Origin: Abyssibius sp040880065
GTDB lineage: Bacteria > Pseudomonadota > Alphaproteobacteria > Rhodobacterales > Rhodobacteraceae
Assembly (NCBI GenBank): GCA_040880065.1
Contig: JBBDJE010000003.1
Span: forward strand, 124,001-188,000
Reading direction: 5' to 3'
DNA length: 64,000 nt
This document shows positions 33,529 through 44,684 of the stretch, one piece after another. The translations under genes and the position numbers were made by a program. The stretch's first letter is position 1, and each line of letters begins with the position of its first letter. A model generated the notes under the pieces. The model was not told where the DNA came from and made no database searches. It worked only from the letters and a program-made list of their open reading frames with translations.

Positions 33529-33984
33529 ATGCCCAACCTTGCCCCGCGCAATATTGAAACAGGTACGATCTGTATCGAAGATCTGGAAGTCGGGATGCTG
33601 CGCGAGCTCTCCAAAGTCATTGGCGATGCGGAAATTGAAATGTTCGCCACGCTTTCGACCGACCATAACCCCGTGCATCTGGACGAAGACTATGCCCAGC
33701 AAACCATTTTCGGGGGCCGGATCGCGCATGGCATGCTGACCGCCGGGCTGATCTCGGCGGTTATCGGCGAGCAGTTGCCGGGCCATGGCACGGTGTATCT
33801 GAAGCAGAACCTGACCTTCATGGCCCCCGTGCGCCCGGGTGACCGCGTTGACGCCAGCGTCTGCGTGCGCGAGATAGACTATGCAAAACGCCGTGTGACC
33901 CTTGATTGTGCCTGCCGCGTGGGCGATACCGTGGTGCTGAAAGGCGATGCGCTGGTTCTGGCGCCCAGCCGCAAATTCGACTAG
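33529..33984 (+). CDS. MaoC-family (R)-hydratase, PhaJ-like
   Basis: A 151-residue hot-dog-fold hydratase. The catalytic D and H motif is visible in FATLSTDHNPVHLDEDYAQQ, followed by IFGGRIAHGMLTAGLIS, both diagnostic of (R)-specific enoyl-CoA hydratases. In PHA-storing bacteria PhaJ supplies (R)-3-hydroxyacyl-CoA for polymer synthesis; a phasin gene occurs at 9.9 kb. The ATG at 33529 was chosen over a longer frame. About 120 bp separate it from the HAD gene, so it may have its own promoter. Confidence 0.88.
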   Translation: MPNLAPRNIETGTICIEDLEVGMLRELSKVIGDAEIEMFATLSTDHNPVHLDEDYAQQTIFGGRIAHGMLTAGLISAVIGEQLPGHGTVYLKQNLTFMAPVRPGDRVDASVCVREIDYAKRRVTLDCACRVGDTVVLKGDALVLAPSRKFD

Positions 33985-34002
33985 GGCGCAGGCGAACCTG
34001 CG

Positions 34003-34935
34003 ATGGCTATGCAGGTTTTTAACTCATATAACGCAATCCCTTCAGATGCGCGCGGGGCCTCGGCGGCCTTGGGCAATTTTGATGGTGTGCATATTGGCCA
34101 CCGCGCGGTGATAGACCGCGCGCGCCACGCCGATATGCCGCTGGCCGTGGTCAGCTTCGAGCCGCATCCGCGCAAGTTTTTCGCCCCCGATGGCCCGCCA
34201 TTCCGGCTGATGAGCTCTTCAACCAAAGCCCATAGGCTTGAAAAGCTGGGCGTGGATTTGCTGTTTGACCTGCCGTTTAACGCCGATCTTGCCAGCCTGT
34301 CGGCCCGCGAATTTGTGCGCGATGTGCTGGCCGACGGGCTTGGCCTTGCCCGCGTTGTGGTTGGTGCCGATTTTCGTTTTGGCAAGGGCCGCGAGGGCGG
34401 TGCCACCATGTTGCAAGCCCTGGGCGAGGAATTCGGCATTGAAGTTGACATCGCCCCGCTGGTGCAAGCCGAAGCCGAAGATGTGTCATCGACCGCCATC
34501 CGCACCGCTCTGGCGGCGGGCCGTCCGCGTGATGCCGCCAAAATGCTCGACCATTGGCACCGGATCAACGGAATCGTCATCAAAGGCGATGAGCGTGGCC
34601 GCGACCTTGGCTTTCCCACCGCCAATATGGCACTGGTTGATTTGCACCTGCCCCGCCTTGGCATTTATGCGGTGTGGGTCGATGTGCTGAGCGGCCCGCA
34701 TAAGGGTGCCTATCGTGGCGCGGCCAGCATTGGCACGCGGCCCACCTTTGGTGAAAACATCCCCAACCTCGAAGTGTTCATCTTCGATTTTGATGGCGAT
34801 TTATACGGGGCAGAGCTTTCGGTGGCGCTGGTTGACTACATTCGCCCGGAGCTGAAGTTTGACGGAATCGCCGCGCTGATCAGCCAAATGCAGGATGATT
34901 GCACCCGCATTGCCGCACTATTGGATGCCGAGTAA
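34003..34935 (+). CDS. ribF: Bifunctional riboflavin kinase/FAD synthetase
   Basis: Makes FMN and FAD from riboflavin (310 residues). The N-terminal nucleotidyltransferase shows GNFDGVHIGHRAVIDRARH and STAIRTALAAGRPRDA. The C-terminal flavokinase shows GFPTANMALVDLHLPRLGIY and IGTRPTFGENIPNLEVFIFD. Length is normal. Its stop codon TAA shares its last base with the following ATG, linking it with ycgN. Confidence 0.96.
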   Translation: MAMQVFNSYNAIPSDARGASAALGNFDGVHIGHRAVIDRARHADMPLAVVSFEPHPRKFFAPDGPPFRLMSSSTKAHRLEKLGVDLLFDLPFNADLASLSAREFVRDVLADGLGLARVVVGADFRFGKGREGGATMLQALGEEFGIEVDIAPLVQAEAEDVSSTAIRTALAAGRPRDAAKMLDHWHRINGIVIKGDERGRDLGFPTANMALVDLHLPRLGIYAVWVDVLSGPHKGAYRGAASIGTRPTFGENIPNLEVFIFDFDGDLYGAELSVALVDYIRPELKFDGIAALISQMQDDCTRIAALLDAE

Positions 34936-35375
34936 TGCGCAAGAAATTTTGGGAAAAGCCGCTGGAAAGCCTCGACCGCGAGGAATGGGAAGCCTTGTGC
35001 GATGGCTGCGGCAAGTGCTGCCTGCTCAAGCTTCAAGACGAGGACACCGGCGCGTTTGCCTATACCCGCGTGGCCTGCCGCCTGTTTGATAATGCCACCT
35101 GCCGCTGCGGCAACTACGCGCTGCGCCGCCAGTTGGTAAAAGGCTGCGTTATCCTCACCCCCGAAACGCTGGAACAAAACATCGACTGGATGCCCGCGAC
35201 CTGCGCCTATAGGCTGCGCGCCGAGGGCAAGCCGCTGTTTGACTGGCATCCGCTGCTTTCGGGCGATGCCGATACGGTGCATTCTGCCGGTATCTCCATG
35301 AAAAACCGCACGCTGACCGAGTATGATGTCGACCCGGACGAGCTTGACGACCATATAATTGAAGGAATGCTGTGA
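34935..35375 (+). CDS. YcgN/UPF0260 cysteine-cluster protein
   Basis: A 146-residue protein of the YcgN/UPF0260 family with a conserved cysteine cluster that probably binds iron-sulphur or zinc: CDGCGKCCLLK, CRLFDNATCRCGNY, GCVILTPETLEQ, and CAYRLRAEGKPLFDWHPLLS. Its function is unknown. It starts in the TAATG overlap with ribF and ends in the GTGATG overlap with ltaE, so the three are tightly coupled. Confidence 0.92.
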   Translation: MRKKFWEKPLESLDREEWEALCDGCGKCCLLKLQDEDTGAFAYTRVACRLFDNATCRCGNYALRRQLVKGCVILTPETLEQNIDWMPATCAYRLRAEGKPLFDWHPLLSGDADTVHSAGISMKNRTLTEYDVDPDELDDHIIEGML

Positions 35376-36430
35376 TGATCTTTTCCTCGGACAATTCGGC
35401 ACCGGCCGTGCCCGAAGTGATGCAGGCCATGCTAACGGCCAATGAAGGCCACGTGGCATCTTATGGTGCCGACGAGATCATGGCCCGCGTTACCGCGCGC
35501 ATCCGCGAGATATTTGAAGCCCCTGATGCAGCGGTTTACCTTGTGCCCACCGGCACCGCGGCCAATGCACTGGCGCTGGCCACAATCTGCCCGCCCTGGG
35601 CCACGATTTACTGCGCCACCCATGCCCATATCGCCGAAGATGAATGCGCAGCGCCCGAGTTTTACACTGGCGGTGCCAAGCTCAGCCTTATTGGCGGCGA
35701 TGATGCGCGCATGGATGTTGAGGCTTTGGCCAAAGCGCTGAAATATGCCGCCCCGGCGGGCGTGCATAATGTGCAGCGCGGTGCGGTGTCGATGTCGACT
35801 GTCACCGAAATGGGCGCGGTCTATAGCCTTGCGCATATGCGCGCCATTGCCGATCTGACCAAGGCCCACGATCTGCCCGTGCATCTTGATGGCGCACGCT
35901 TTGCCAATGCGCTTGTTGCGCTGGGGTGCACACCTGCCGAGATGAGTTGGAAAGCCGGGGTTGATGTGCTGTCGTTCGGCGGCACCAAGAACGGGTTGAT
36001 GGGTGTTGAGGCGGTGGTGTTCTTTAACCCCAAACACGCATGGGAATTTGAGTTGCGGCGCAAGCGCGGCGGGCATTTGTTTTCCAAACACCGTTACCTT
36101 TCAGCCCAGATGGAAGCCTATCTGGCTGATGGCCTGTGGCTTAAACTGGCGGCCCGCGCCAATGCTTCTGCACAGGCGCTGGCCACGGGGCTTGCGGCTT
36201 GTGAAGGGTTTATGCTGCTGCATCCGGTAAAGGCGAATATGATCTTCGCCACCTGGCCGCGCCGCGCACATGATGCGCTGGCAGCGGCGGGTGCCAAATA
36301 TTACCAATGGCCGCATAATGCCGCACAGAGTGGCCCTGCCGATGAGCCGATCTCGGCAAGGCTGGTCACAAGCTGGTGCACAACGCCTGAAGAAATTGAA
36401 CAATTCGTCGGCATCGCCGCAAACGCCTAA
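35375..36430 (+). CDS. ltaE: Low-specificity L-threonine aldolase
   Basis: PLP enzyme cleaving threonine/allo-threonine to glycine and acetaldehyde (351 residues from the ATG). Seen are FSSDNSAPAVPEVMQAM, VPTGTAANALALATI, the aspartate motif LPVHLDGARFANALVALG, and the PLP lysine in VLSFGGTKNGLMGVEAVVF. A GTG three bases upstream is also possible as start. It converges with the isomerase gene, overlapping it by 4 bp. Confidence 0.93.
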   Translation: MIFSSDNSAPAVPEVMQAMLTANEGHVASYGADEIMARVTARIREIFEAPDAAVYLVPTGTAANALALATICPPWATIYCATHAHIAEDECAAPEFYTGGAKLSLIGGDDARMDVEALAKALKYAAPAGVHNVQRGAVSMSTVTEMGAVYSLAHMRAIADLTKAHDLPVHLDGARFANALVALGCTPAEMSWKAGVDVLSFGGTKNGLMGVEAVVFFNPKHAWEFELRRKRGGHLFSKHRYLSAQMEAYLADGLWLKLAARANASAQALATGLAACEGFMLLHPVKANMIFATWPRRAHDALAAAGAKYYQWPHNAAQSGPADEPISARLVTSWCTTPEEIEQFVGIAANA

Positions 36431-37014
36431 CCCAGATGCGCGGCCAGATGCGCCAAACGGTCATGGCCCCAGAACACCTGATCGCCCACCACATAGCTGG
36501 GCGAGCCGAACACACCGGCCTTGATGGCATCGTTTGTGTTGCGCTCCAGCACATCAACCCCGGTCAGCATGCCCGATGAGGCAAGTGCTGCGTCAAAGCC
36601 CGCGTCTGTCAGGCAGGATGCAATCACATCATCTTGGGCGATGTCGCGGTCCTCAGCCCAAACCGCGCGGCACAGGCCGTGACATAGCGCACCAAGGTTG
36701 CCGCCGCCCACGTTTTGGGCCGCGATAATCGCGCAGCTTGCCGGCACGGGGTTGGTCGGGAAATGGGCGGGCCGCAGGTTAAGCGCCAGCCCTTCCATTG
36801 CGGCCGAGCGCGAAAGGTCTTGCAAACGGTAGGCCTGGCGTGATTCGTGGCGCTGCGGCAATGCAACACCGCCCGTTGCCTCGAACAGTTTGGCCAGCAA
36901 TACCGGCCGGTAGACGATGGTTGCGCCACTTTGGGCTGCAATTTGCTCCAGACGCGTAGCTGCAAGGTAGGTATAGGGCGAAATCGGGGTAAAGAAATAG
37001 TCAATCTGCGCCAT
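36427..37014 (-). CDS. 2-hydroxychromene-2-carboxylate isomerase family protein
   Basis: A 195-residue DsbA-fold, kappa-GST-like protein. The active-site region is MAQIDYFFTPISPYTYLAAT, with a serine where DsbA has cysteine, and the end shows GVFGSPSYVVGDQVFWGHDR. Family members isomerise aromatic-degradation intermediates with glutathione, but many occur without such pathways and are annotated only by fold. The ATG at 37014 is preferred; the frame extends upstream into the prs leader. It diverges from prs with about 130 bp between starts. Confidence 0.9.
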   Translation of the reverse strand: MAQIDYFFTPISPYTYLAATRLEQIAAQSGATIVYRPVLLAKLFEATGGVALPQRHESRQAYRLQDLSRSAAMEGLALNLRPAHFPTNPVPASCAIIAAQNVGGGNLGALCHGLCRAVWAEDRDIAQDDVIASCLTDAGFDAALASSGMLTGVDVLERNTNDAIKAGVFGSPSYVVGDQVFWGHDRLAHLAAHLG

Positions 37015-37144
37015 AAAGCCTCCGTCAGGTTGCCGCACCCCCAGAATGACGGGCTTTGCAGGCTTTGCAAGGGCGCGCGGCAATGTTAAGCCACGCGCAA
37101 GGTAAATTTGGCGCGATGCCGCGCCGCTGACATGAGGGACCGTC

Positions 37145-38161
37145 ATGAGCCGCAGCCTGCAACCCAAACTGATCTCCGGAAATGCCAACCGAACGCTGGC
37201 CCAAACCATCGCCCGGCGGATGAGCCTGCATTCCGGCGGTAAAGTGGAGCTGATCAAGGCGCGGGTGGAACGCTTCAACGATCAGGAAATTTTTGTCGAG
37301 GTATACGACAATGTGCGCGGCGAGGATATGTTCATCATCCAACCCACATCCAACCCGGCGAATGACAACCTGATGGAACTGCTGATCATGTCGGATGCGC
37401 TGCGCCGGTCCTCGGCGGCACGCATCACCGCAGTCATCCCCTATTTCGGCTATGCACGCCAAGACCGCCGCACCAAGGCCCGCACGCCGATCTCGGCCAA
37501 GCTGGTGGCCAACCTCATTGCACAGGCCGGGGTGGAACGGGTGCTGACCATGGATTTGCATGCCGCGCAAATTCAGGGCTTTTTCGATATTCCGGTGGAT
37601 AACCTTTATGCCTCGCCGGTTTTTGCGCTGGATGTGAAGCACAGCTTCAAAGATCTGTCGCAGGTGACCGTTGTTTCGCCCGATGTTGGCGGCGTGGCGC
37701 GGGCGCGTGAATTGGCCGAACGGATTAGCGCCGATCTGGCGATCGTCGACAAGCGCCGCTCCGGCCCCGGCGAGGTTGAAAGCATGAATGTCATCGGCGA
37801 TGTAAAGGACCGTATCTGCATTATCATCGACGATATTGTCGATACGGCAGGCACGCTGTGCAAAGCCGCCGACCTGCTGGTCGAGAAGGGCGCAAAAGAA
37901 GTGCATGCCTATATCAGCCACGGTGTTCTGTCGGGCCCGGCGGTCGAACGCATCACCGCCAGCGCGATGAAATCACTTGTGGTGACGGATTCGATTGAAT
38001 CAACCGCCAACATCAAGAAATGCAAGAAAATCCGCTTTGTGCCGACCGCGCCAATGTTTGCACAGGCGATTGTGAACATCGCCAATGGCACCTCGGTTTC
38101 AAGCCTGTTTGACGACAACACGCTCGGCCCGCTCTATGAGGCCTATTACCCCGGCACTTAA
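37145..38161 (+). CDS. prs: Ribose-phosphate pyrophosphokinase
   Basis: Synthesises PRPP from ribose 5-phosphate and ATP for purine, pyrimidine, histidine and NAD synthesis (338 residues). It has RFNDQEIFVEVYDNVRGEDM, the ATP-binding QDRRTKARTPISAK, the metal site DLHAAQIQGFFDIPVDNL, and the PRPP loop CIIIDDIVDTAGTLCKAADL. It converges with the MFS gene (4-bp overlap of the 3' ends). Confidence 0.97.
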   Translation: MSRSLQPKLISGNANRTLAQTIARRMSLHSGGKVELIKARVERFNDQEIFVEVYDNVRGEDMFIIQPTSNPANDNLMELLIMSDALRRSSAARITAVIPYFGYARQDRRTKARTPISAKLVANLIAQAGVERVLTMDLHAAQIQGFFDIPVDNLYASPVFALDVKHSFKDLSQVTVVSPDVGGVARARELAERISADLAIVDKRRSGPGEVESMNVIGDVKDRICIIIDDIVDTAGTLCKAADLLVEKGAKEVHAYISHGVLSGPAVERITASAMKSLVVTDSIESTANIKKCKKIRFVPTAPMFAQAIVNIANGTSVSSLFDDNTLGPLYEAYYPGT

Positions 38162-39348
38162 ATCTTCCGGCTGGCCAGCGGGATGATGGCCAGTGTGATC
38201 AACGCCGCCAGAAAGAACGGCGCGCCGGGAATGTAGGGCATGGACGGGCTTGTAAACGCCCAGAATGTGCCTGTCATGATCAGCGGGCCGGCAATGGAAA
38301 TCAGCGCACCAAGGCTGCCGATCACGCCTTGCAGCTTGCCTTGTTCATCATCCCCCACACGGTTGGACATAAGCCCCTGCAAGCTTGGCGGGGCCACGTC
38401 GGACAAGGCGCAGATAGGCAAGAGCATAAAAACCACAAGGCTGCTCGGCGCAAACCCGATACCGCACAACCCGAGAAACGCCATCCACATGCCAAACAAA
38501 ATGACACGGCGTTCACCCCAGCGCGGCAAAATTATGCGCAGCAAACCGCCCTGCACCATGAAGAGCAGCACACCATAAGCCGTAAGCGAAATGCCCACGG
38601 TAAAGGTTGACCAGCCAAAAGAGGCTTTGCCGAAATAGGCCCAGACGGCGGGGTAAACAAAGGCCGCAAGCTCGAACAGCATGAACACGGTAAGCGGCAC
38701 GCGCAGCGCGGGCAGCGAAAACGCATCGCGCAGGGCGGTGAACGGGCTGCTATCGCGCAAATGAAATGGGCGACGGGCCGATTTGGGCAGTGATTCCGGA
38801 AGCAAAAGCCAGCCATATATAAAGTTGACGGCGCTAAGAGCGGCGGCGGCATAAAATGGTGCACGCAAGTCTATCTCGGCCAATATCCCGCCGAGTGCCG
38901 GGCCAAGAATGAACCCGATGCCAAACACCGCCGAGATGAGCCCGAAATTCGCCGCCTTTTCAGCCGGCGAGGAAATATCGGCCAGATAGGCGGTCACCGT
39001 GGAATAGGTTGCACCGGCGATGCCCGCCAGCAGCCGCCCGATCAATAGCAGCCAAAAGGTATGTGCGACCGCCATGAGCAAATAGTCAAATGTCAGCGCT
39101 GCAAGCGCCAGCAACAACACACCACGCCGGCCGAATGCGTCTGATAGGTTGCCGATCATCGGTGAAAACAGGAACTGCATGACCGCATAGGACGACATTA
39201 AGATCCCGCCCCAGATCGCACTGCTGCCAATATCGCCCGCACCTACCGAGACCATAAGGTCGGGCATGATCGGAAAGATCAGCCCAACACCAATGGCATC
39301 GAGCAAAATGGTTGCAATTGCAAATGCTAGACCGGACTTGGTTTTCAT
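38158..39348 (-). CDS. MFS drug efflux transporter, TetA-like
   Basis: A 396-residue major facilitator with 12 predicted helices. The N-terminal half holds DSLIVSIA-like features replaced here by GVGLIFPIMPDLM, motif A GNLSDAFGRRGVLLLALA, and IGRLLAGIAGATYSTVTAYL typical of DHA1 TetA/Bcr exporters. Drug specificity cannot be inferred; tetracycline resistance should not be assumed. It diverges from the dienelactone hydrolase gene with about 100 bp between starts and has no adjacent TetR-type repressor. Confidence 0.85.
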   Translation of the reverse strand: MKTKSGLAFAIATILLDAIGVGLIFPIMPDLMVSVGAGDIGSSAIWGGILMSSYAVMQFLFSPMIGNLSDAFGRRGVLLLALAALTFDYLLMAVAHTFWLLLIGRLLAGIAGATYSTVTAYLADISSPAEKAANFGLISAVFGIGFILGPALGGILAEIDLRAPFYAAAALSAVNFIYGWLLLPESLPKSARRPFHLRDSSPFTALRDAFSLPALRVPLTVFMLFELAAFVYPAVWAYFGKASFGWSTFTVGISLTAYGVLLFMVQGGLLRIILPRWGERRVILFGMWMAFLGLCGIGFAPSSLVVFMLLPICALSDVAPPSLQGLMSNRVGDDEQGKLQGVIGSLGALISIAGPLIMTGTFWAFTSPSMPYIPGAPFFLAALITLAIIPLASRKI

Positions 39349-39448
39349 GCATTTCCCTTATCCCCGGCATTGCGCCCACGCAATCGTGATAGCGCGGCTG
39401 ATGGCCTGTTCGGTTAGGCTTCTGTTTTCAAGAAAGAGGGAGATGGTT

Positions 39449-40336
39449 ATGGAACGTATGCGTGCAAGTGATTTTCACCCCCGCCTGCTGGAGTTGTTTG
39501 ACGGCTATGTGCATGGCAAAATGAGCAAGCGTGCCTTTCTGGACCACGCCGCGAAATTCACGATTGGTGGGGTTGGCGCGGCGGCCATGCTCGAAATGTT
39601 GCAACCAAACTACGCGCTGGCGCAACAGGTCGCGCCGGATGATCCGGATATCGTAACCTCGCGCATCACCTATGCCTCGCCCGAAGGGAATGGCGATATC
39701 TCCGGGTTAATGGCGCGGCCAGCCAGCGCAAGCGGCGCGCTGCCCGCTGTGCTGATAATACACGAGAACCGCGGGCTGAACCCCTATATTGAAGACGTGG
39801 TGCGCCGCTGCGCCAAGGCAGGCTACCTCGCACTTGGCCCGGATGGCCTGTCACCGCTTGGGGGCTATCCCGGCAATGACGAGGCCGGGCGCGAGATGCA
39901 AAGCCAAATAGATGGCGCCAAGCTGATGCAGGACTTTTTTGCCGGTTTCGAGCATTTGCTTAACCATGCCGATAGCACCGGCAAGGTTGGTGCGGTCGGG
40001 TTTTGTTATGGCGGCGGGGTGTGCAACGCGCTGGCGGTGGCCTATCCGGAAATGGCCGCATCGGTGCCCTATTATGGCCGCCAACCAAGTGCTGAGGACG
40101 TGCCAAAAATCCGCGCGGCGATGCAAATCCACTATGCCGGGCTGGATGAACGCATCAATGCGGGCTGGCCGGATTACGAGGCGGCCTTGCAGGCGGCGGG
40201 CACAGATTACGAAGCGTTTATCTATGAAGGCGTGAACCACGGCTTTCATAATGATTCAACGCCGCGTTATGACGAAACTGCCGCCGAACTGGCCTGGCAG
40301 CGCACGCTGGCACATTTCGCGGCGCATCTGGCATAA
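39449..40336 (+). CDS. Dienelactone hydrolase-family protein, exported form
   Basis: Alpha/beta hydrolase of 295 residues (PF01738) with nucleophile cysteine in VGAVGFCYGGGVCNALAV and catalytic histidine in GVNHGFHNDSTPRY. A segment MSKRAFLDHAAKFTIGGVGA and ALAQQ about 60 residues in resembles a Tat-like leader but with a single arginine (KR), so export is uncertain. Family members hydrolyse dienelactones or related esters. The ATG at 39449 has GAGGG eight bases upstream; the ATG at 39443 lies too close. Confidence 0.88.
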   Translation: MERMRASDFHPRLLELFDGYVHGKMSKRAFLDHAAKFTIGGVGAAAMLEMLQPNYALAQQVAPDDPDIVTSRITYASPEGNGDISGLMARPASASGALPAVLIIHENRGLNPYIEDVVRRCAKAGYLALGPDGLSPLGGYPGNDEAGREMQSQIDGAKLMQDFFAGFEHLLNHADSTGKVGAVGFCYGGGVCNALAVAYPEMAASVPYYGRQPSAEDVPKIRAAMQIHYAGLDERINAGWPDYEAALQAAGTDYEAFIYEGVNHGFHNDSTPRYDETAAELAWQRTLAHFAAHLA

Positions 40337-40337
40337 A

Positions 40338-40370
40338 CAAAAAACGGCGCCCGAAGGGGGCGCCGCTTTC
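40338..40370. terminator. Bidirectional terminator between dienelactone hydrolase and atpC
   Basis: CGGCGCCC (40345-40352) pairs with GGGCGCCG (40359-40366), preceded by AAAAAA. Read on the minus strand the A run becomes a T tract, so it chiefly terminates the atp transcript, while on the + strand it closes the hydrolase transcript. Confidence 0.8.
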
Positions 40371-40387
40371 AATTGCTATACTGCGGC

Positions 40388-40786
40388 TTAAAGCCCGAGT
40401 TGGCTGCCGAGTGTCTTCAAATCGTTCACCCGCAGCGCGGTGGCGGCCTTGTTTTCCTCGGCGGCATTGGCTGCGGCGGTTTCCGCATCGCTTATCAGCC
40501 CTGCCAGCATGTCCGCGCCAAACTCGGCCTTGGGCACCGCCACTTCGGCCAGAATCGAGGCACCGGCCGAAGACAATTCGGCAAAGCCACCGGTGACCAC
40601 ATATTCGGTTACCGCATTGCCCACATGCACACGCACCAAGCCGGGGCGCAGCGTGGTCAGGAACGGCGCATGCTCTGCCATGGCCGTAAGATCACCTTCG
40701 GCACCCGGAATTTCCACCGCGTCGGCAGCCAGCGAGGCCAACTGCCGCTCGGGGGAAACCAGATCAAACTGCATCGTTTCGGCCAT
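40388..40786 (-). CDS. atpC: F1 ATP synthase epsilon subunit
   Basis: Epsilon subunit of F1 (132 residues), a central-stalk subunit that inhibits ATP hydrolysis in bacteria. The N-terminal beta-sandwich includes FDLVSPERQLASLAADAVEI, PGAEGDLTAMAEHAPFLTTL and VTEYVVTGGFAELSSAGASI. The C-terminal helical part is shortened, as in many alphaproteobacteria. Last gene of the atpHAGDC cluster. Confidence 0.96.
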   Translation of the reverse strand: MAETMQFDLVSPERQLASLAADAVEIPGAEGDLTAMAEHAPFLTTLRPGLVRVHVGNAVTEYVVTGGFAELSSAGASILAEVAVPKAEFGADMLAGLISDAETAAANAAEENKAATALRVNDLKTLGSQLGL

Positions 40787-40802
40787 TTTGGGCCCCTTTC
40801 AC

Positions 40803-42227
<1,425 letters not shown>

Positions 42228-42243
42228 ATCTATCTCCAGTCCG

Positions 42244-43113
42244 TTAAAGCGCTTCCGCGCCCGAAATAATTTCGATCAGCTCATTGGTGATCGCCGCCTG
42301 GCGAGACCGGTTGAACTCGATCGTCAACTTGTCGATCATCTCGCCAGCATTGCGGGTTGCGTTGTCCATTGCGGTCATACGCGCGCCCTGCTCGCTGGCA
42401 GCATTTTCAAGCAAGCCTGTGAAAATCTGTGTCGCAATCGAGCGCGGCAGCAGATCGGCCAGAATGGCCTCTTCTTCAGGTTCATAGTCGTAAAGCGTGC
42501 CCGCTTCGCCCGTGTCTTCAAACTGCGCCGGAATCAGCTGCTGCGCGGTTGGCACCTGCGAGATAACCGAGTTGAACTTGCTGAAGAACAGCGTTGCAAT
42601 ATCGAACTCACCCGCATCAAACCGGGCCAGAATGTCACGCGCCACGTCTTGCGCATTGGCATAGCCCAGCTTTTTCACGGCTGAATGGTCAACATGCGCG
42701 ACCAGCTTGTCACCCATATCGCGGCGCAACTGTTCGCGGCCTTTTTTGCCGACTGTGAGAATTTTGACCGTTTTACCAGCGGCGATCAGCTTTTGGGCAT
42801 GGGCACGCGCCAGTTTGACGATCGAGCTGTTAAACCCGCCGCACAAACCGCGTTCGGCGGTTGCCACAATCAGCAGATGCACCTTGTCGCTGCCCGTGCC
42901 CTGAAACAGGCGCGGGGCCGTGGCCGAATTGGCCGCGCCACGCGCAAGGTTCGACAGAACGGCATTCATCCGGTCTGCATAGGGGCGCGCGGCTTCGGCG
43001 GCGTCCTGCGCACGGCGCAGTTTCGCAGCCGATACCATCTGCATCGCTTTGGTGATCTTCCGCGTCGACTTGACGCTGGCGATCCGGACTTTCAGGTCTT
43101 TGAGGTTGGCCAT
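42244..43113 (-). CDS. atpG: F1 ATP synthase gamma subunit
   Basis: Central rotor shaft (289 residues). The N-terminal helix MANLKDLKVRIASVKSTRKI TKAMQMVSAAKL and the C-terminal helix AMDNATRNAGEMIDKLTIEF NRSRQAAITNELIEI form the coiled coil. Length is normal. Third gene of the cluster. Confidence 0.98.
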   Translation of the reverse strand: MANLKDLKVRIASVKSTRKITKAMQMVSAAKLRRAQDAAEAARPYADRMNAVLSNLARGAANSATAPRLFQGTGSDKVHLLIVATAERGLCGGFNSSIVKLARAHAQKLIAAGKTVKILTVGKKGREQLRRDMGDKLVAHVDHSAVKKLGYANAQDVARDILARFDAGEFDIATLFFSKFNSVISQVPTAQQLIPAQFEDTGEAGTLYDYEPEEEAILADLLPRSIATQIFTGLLENAASEQGARMTAMDNATRNAGEMIDKLTIEFNRSRQAAITNELIEIISGAEAL

Positions 43114-43145
43114 GCCAAACGCTCCTTTCCGTTACCGGTCAATGA

Positions 43146-44684
43146 TCAGGCGAAACCCTTGGCGAAGCCGTCGATTGCGGCCTTGATGGCGTCTTCAAGC
43201 TCACCTTTGACCTTGCGGTCATTGTTGGTGATATCAGCCATCAGGTCGGCACAATTGGTACGCATATGCGACAGCAAGCCTTTTTCAAAGCGGCCAACAT
43301 CTTTCACAGCAACCTTGTCAAGGTAGCCTTTGGTGCCTGCATAAATCACGATAACCTGCTCGGCATTGGTCAGCGGCGAATATTGCGGCTGTTTGAGCAA
43401 CTCGGTCAAACGCGCACCACGGGCCAGCAAACGCTGGGTCGAGGCATCGAGGTCGGAGCCGAACTGCGCAAAGGCGGCCATTTCACGATACTGCGCCAGT
43501 TCGAGTTTGATCGAACCCGCCACAGATTTCATCGCATCGGTCTGCGCCGAAGAGCCAACGCGCGATACCGAAAGACCGGTGTTCACAGCAGGGCGAACAC
43601 CCTGGAAGAACAGTTCGGTCTCAAGGAAAATCTGGCCGTCGGTGATCGAGATCACGTTGGTCGGAATAAAGGCCGACACGTCGCCGCCCTGGGTTTCGAT
43701 GATCGGCAATGCGGTCAACGAACCGTTGCCCATTTCGTCGTTCAGCTTGGCCGAACGTTCCAGCAGGCGGGAATGGAGGTAGAAAACGTCGCCGGGATAG
43801 GCTTCGCGGCCGGGCGGGCGGCGCAAAAGCAGCGACATCTGGCGGTAAGCCACAGCCTGTTTGGACAGGTCATCATAGACAATCAGCGCATGGCGGCCAT
43901 TGTCACGGAAGAACTCCGCCATCGTGGTGGCCGCGTAGGGTGCGAGATACTGCATTGGTGCAGGCTCGGATGCGGTGGCCGCAACAACGATGGAATAGGC
44001 CATCGCGCCGCTTTCTTCGAGCTTTTTAACAAGCTGGGCCACGGTCGAGCGCTTTTGGCCAATGGCGACATAGATGCAATACAGTTTTTTGTATTCGTCA
44101 TCGCCAGCCGCATCGTTATACGACTTCTGGTTCAAAATCGCGTCGAGCGCCACGGCGGTTTTACCGGTCTGGCGGTCACCGATGATCAACTCGCGCTGGC
44201 CACGGCCAATCGGGATCAGCGCATCAACTGCTTTCAGGCCGGTCGCCATCGGCTCATGCACCGATTTACGCGGAATGATACCGGGGGCCTTTACGTCGGC
44301 AACGGCGCGGGTGTCGCTCTCGATCGGGCCTTTACCGTCAAGTGGGTTGCCAAGCGCATCGACCACGCGGCCAAGCAGGCCGTTGCCAATGGGCACGTCC
44401 ACGATGGATTTGGTGCGCTTTACAGTGTCACCTTCCTTGATGTCACGGTCCGACCCGAAAATAACAACACCAACGTTGTCGATTTCAAGGTTCAGCGCCA
44501 TCCCGCGGATACCACCGGGGAATTCGACCATTTCACCGGCCTGCACATTGTCCAGACCATGGACACGGGCGATCCCGTCGCCGACCGAGAGCACGCGGCC
44601 CACTTCAGCGACCTGCGCCTCGGAGCCGAAATTCTTGATCTGCTCTTTGAGGATCGCAGAGATTTCTGCAGCTTGGATACCCAT
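43146..44684 (-). CDS. atpA: F1 ATP synthase alpha subunit
   Basis: Non-catalytic nucleotide-binding subunit of F1 (512 residues). The P-loop is GDRQTGKTAVALDAILNQKS, with a conserved IVVAATASEPAPMQYLAPYA and PGREAYPGDVFYLHSRLLER. Its ATG overlaps the atpH stop (TAATG). Confidence 0.99.
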   Translation of the reverse strand: MGIQAAEISAILKEQIKNFGSEAQVAEVGRVLSVGDGIARVHGLDNVQAGEMVEFPGGIRGMALNLEIDNVGVVIFGSDRDIKEGDTVKRTKSIVDVPIGNGLLGRVVDALGNPLDGKGPIESDTRAVADVKAPGIIPRKSVHEPMATGLKAVDALIPIGRGQRELIIGDRQTGKTAVALDAILNQKSYNDAAGDDEYKKLYCIYVAIGQKRSTVAQLVKKLEESGAMAYSIVVAATASEPAPMQYLAPYAATTMAEFFRDNGRHALIVYDDLSKQAVAYRQMSLLLRRPPGREAYPGDVFYLHSRLLERSAKLNDEMGNGSLTALPIIETQGGDVSAFIPTNVISITDGQIFLETELFFQGVRPAVNTGLSVSRVGSSAQTDAMKSVAGSIKLELAQYREMAAFAQFGSDLDASTQRLLARGARLTELLKQPQYSPLTNAEQVIVIYAGTKGYLDKVAVKDVGRFEKGLLSHMRTNCADLMADITNNDRKVKGELEDAIKAAIDGFAKGFA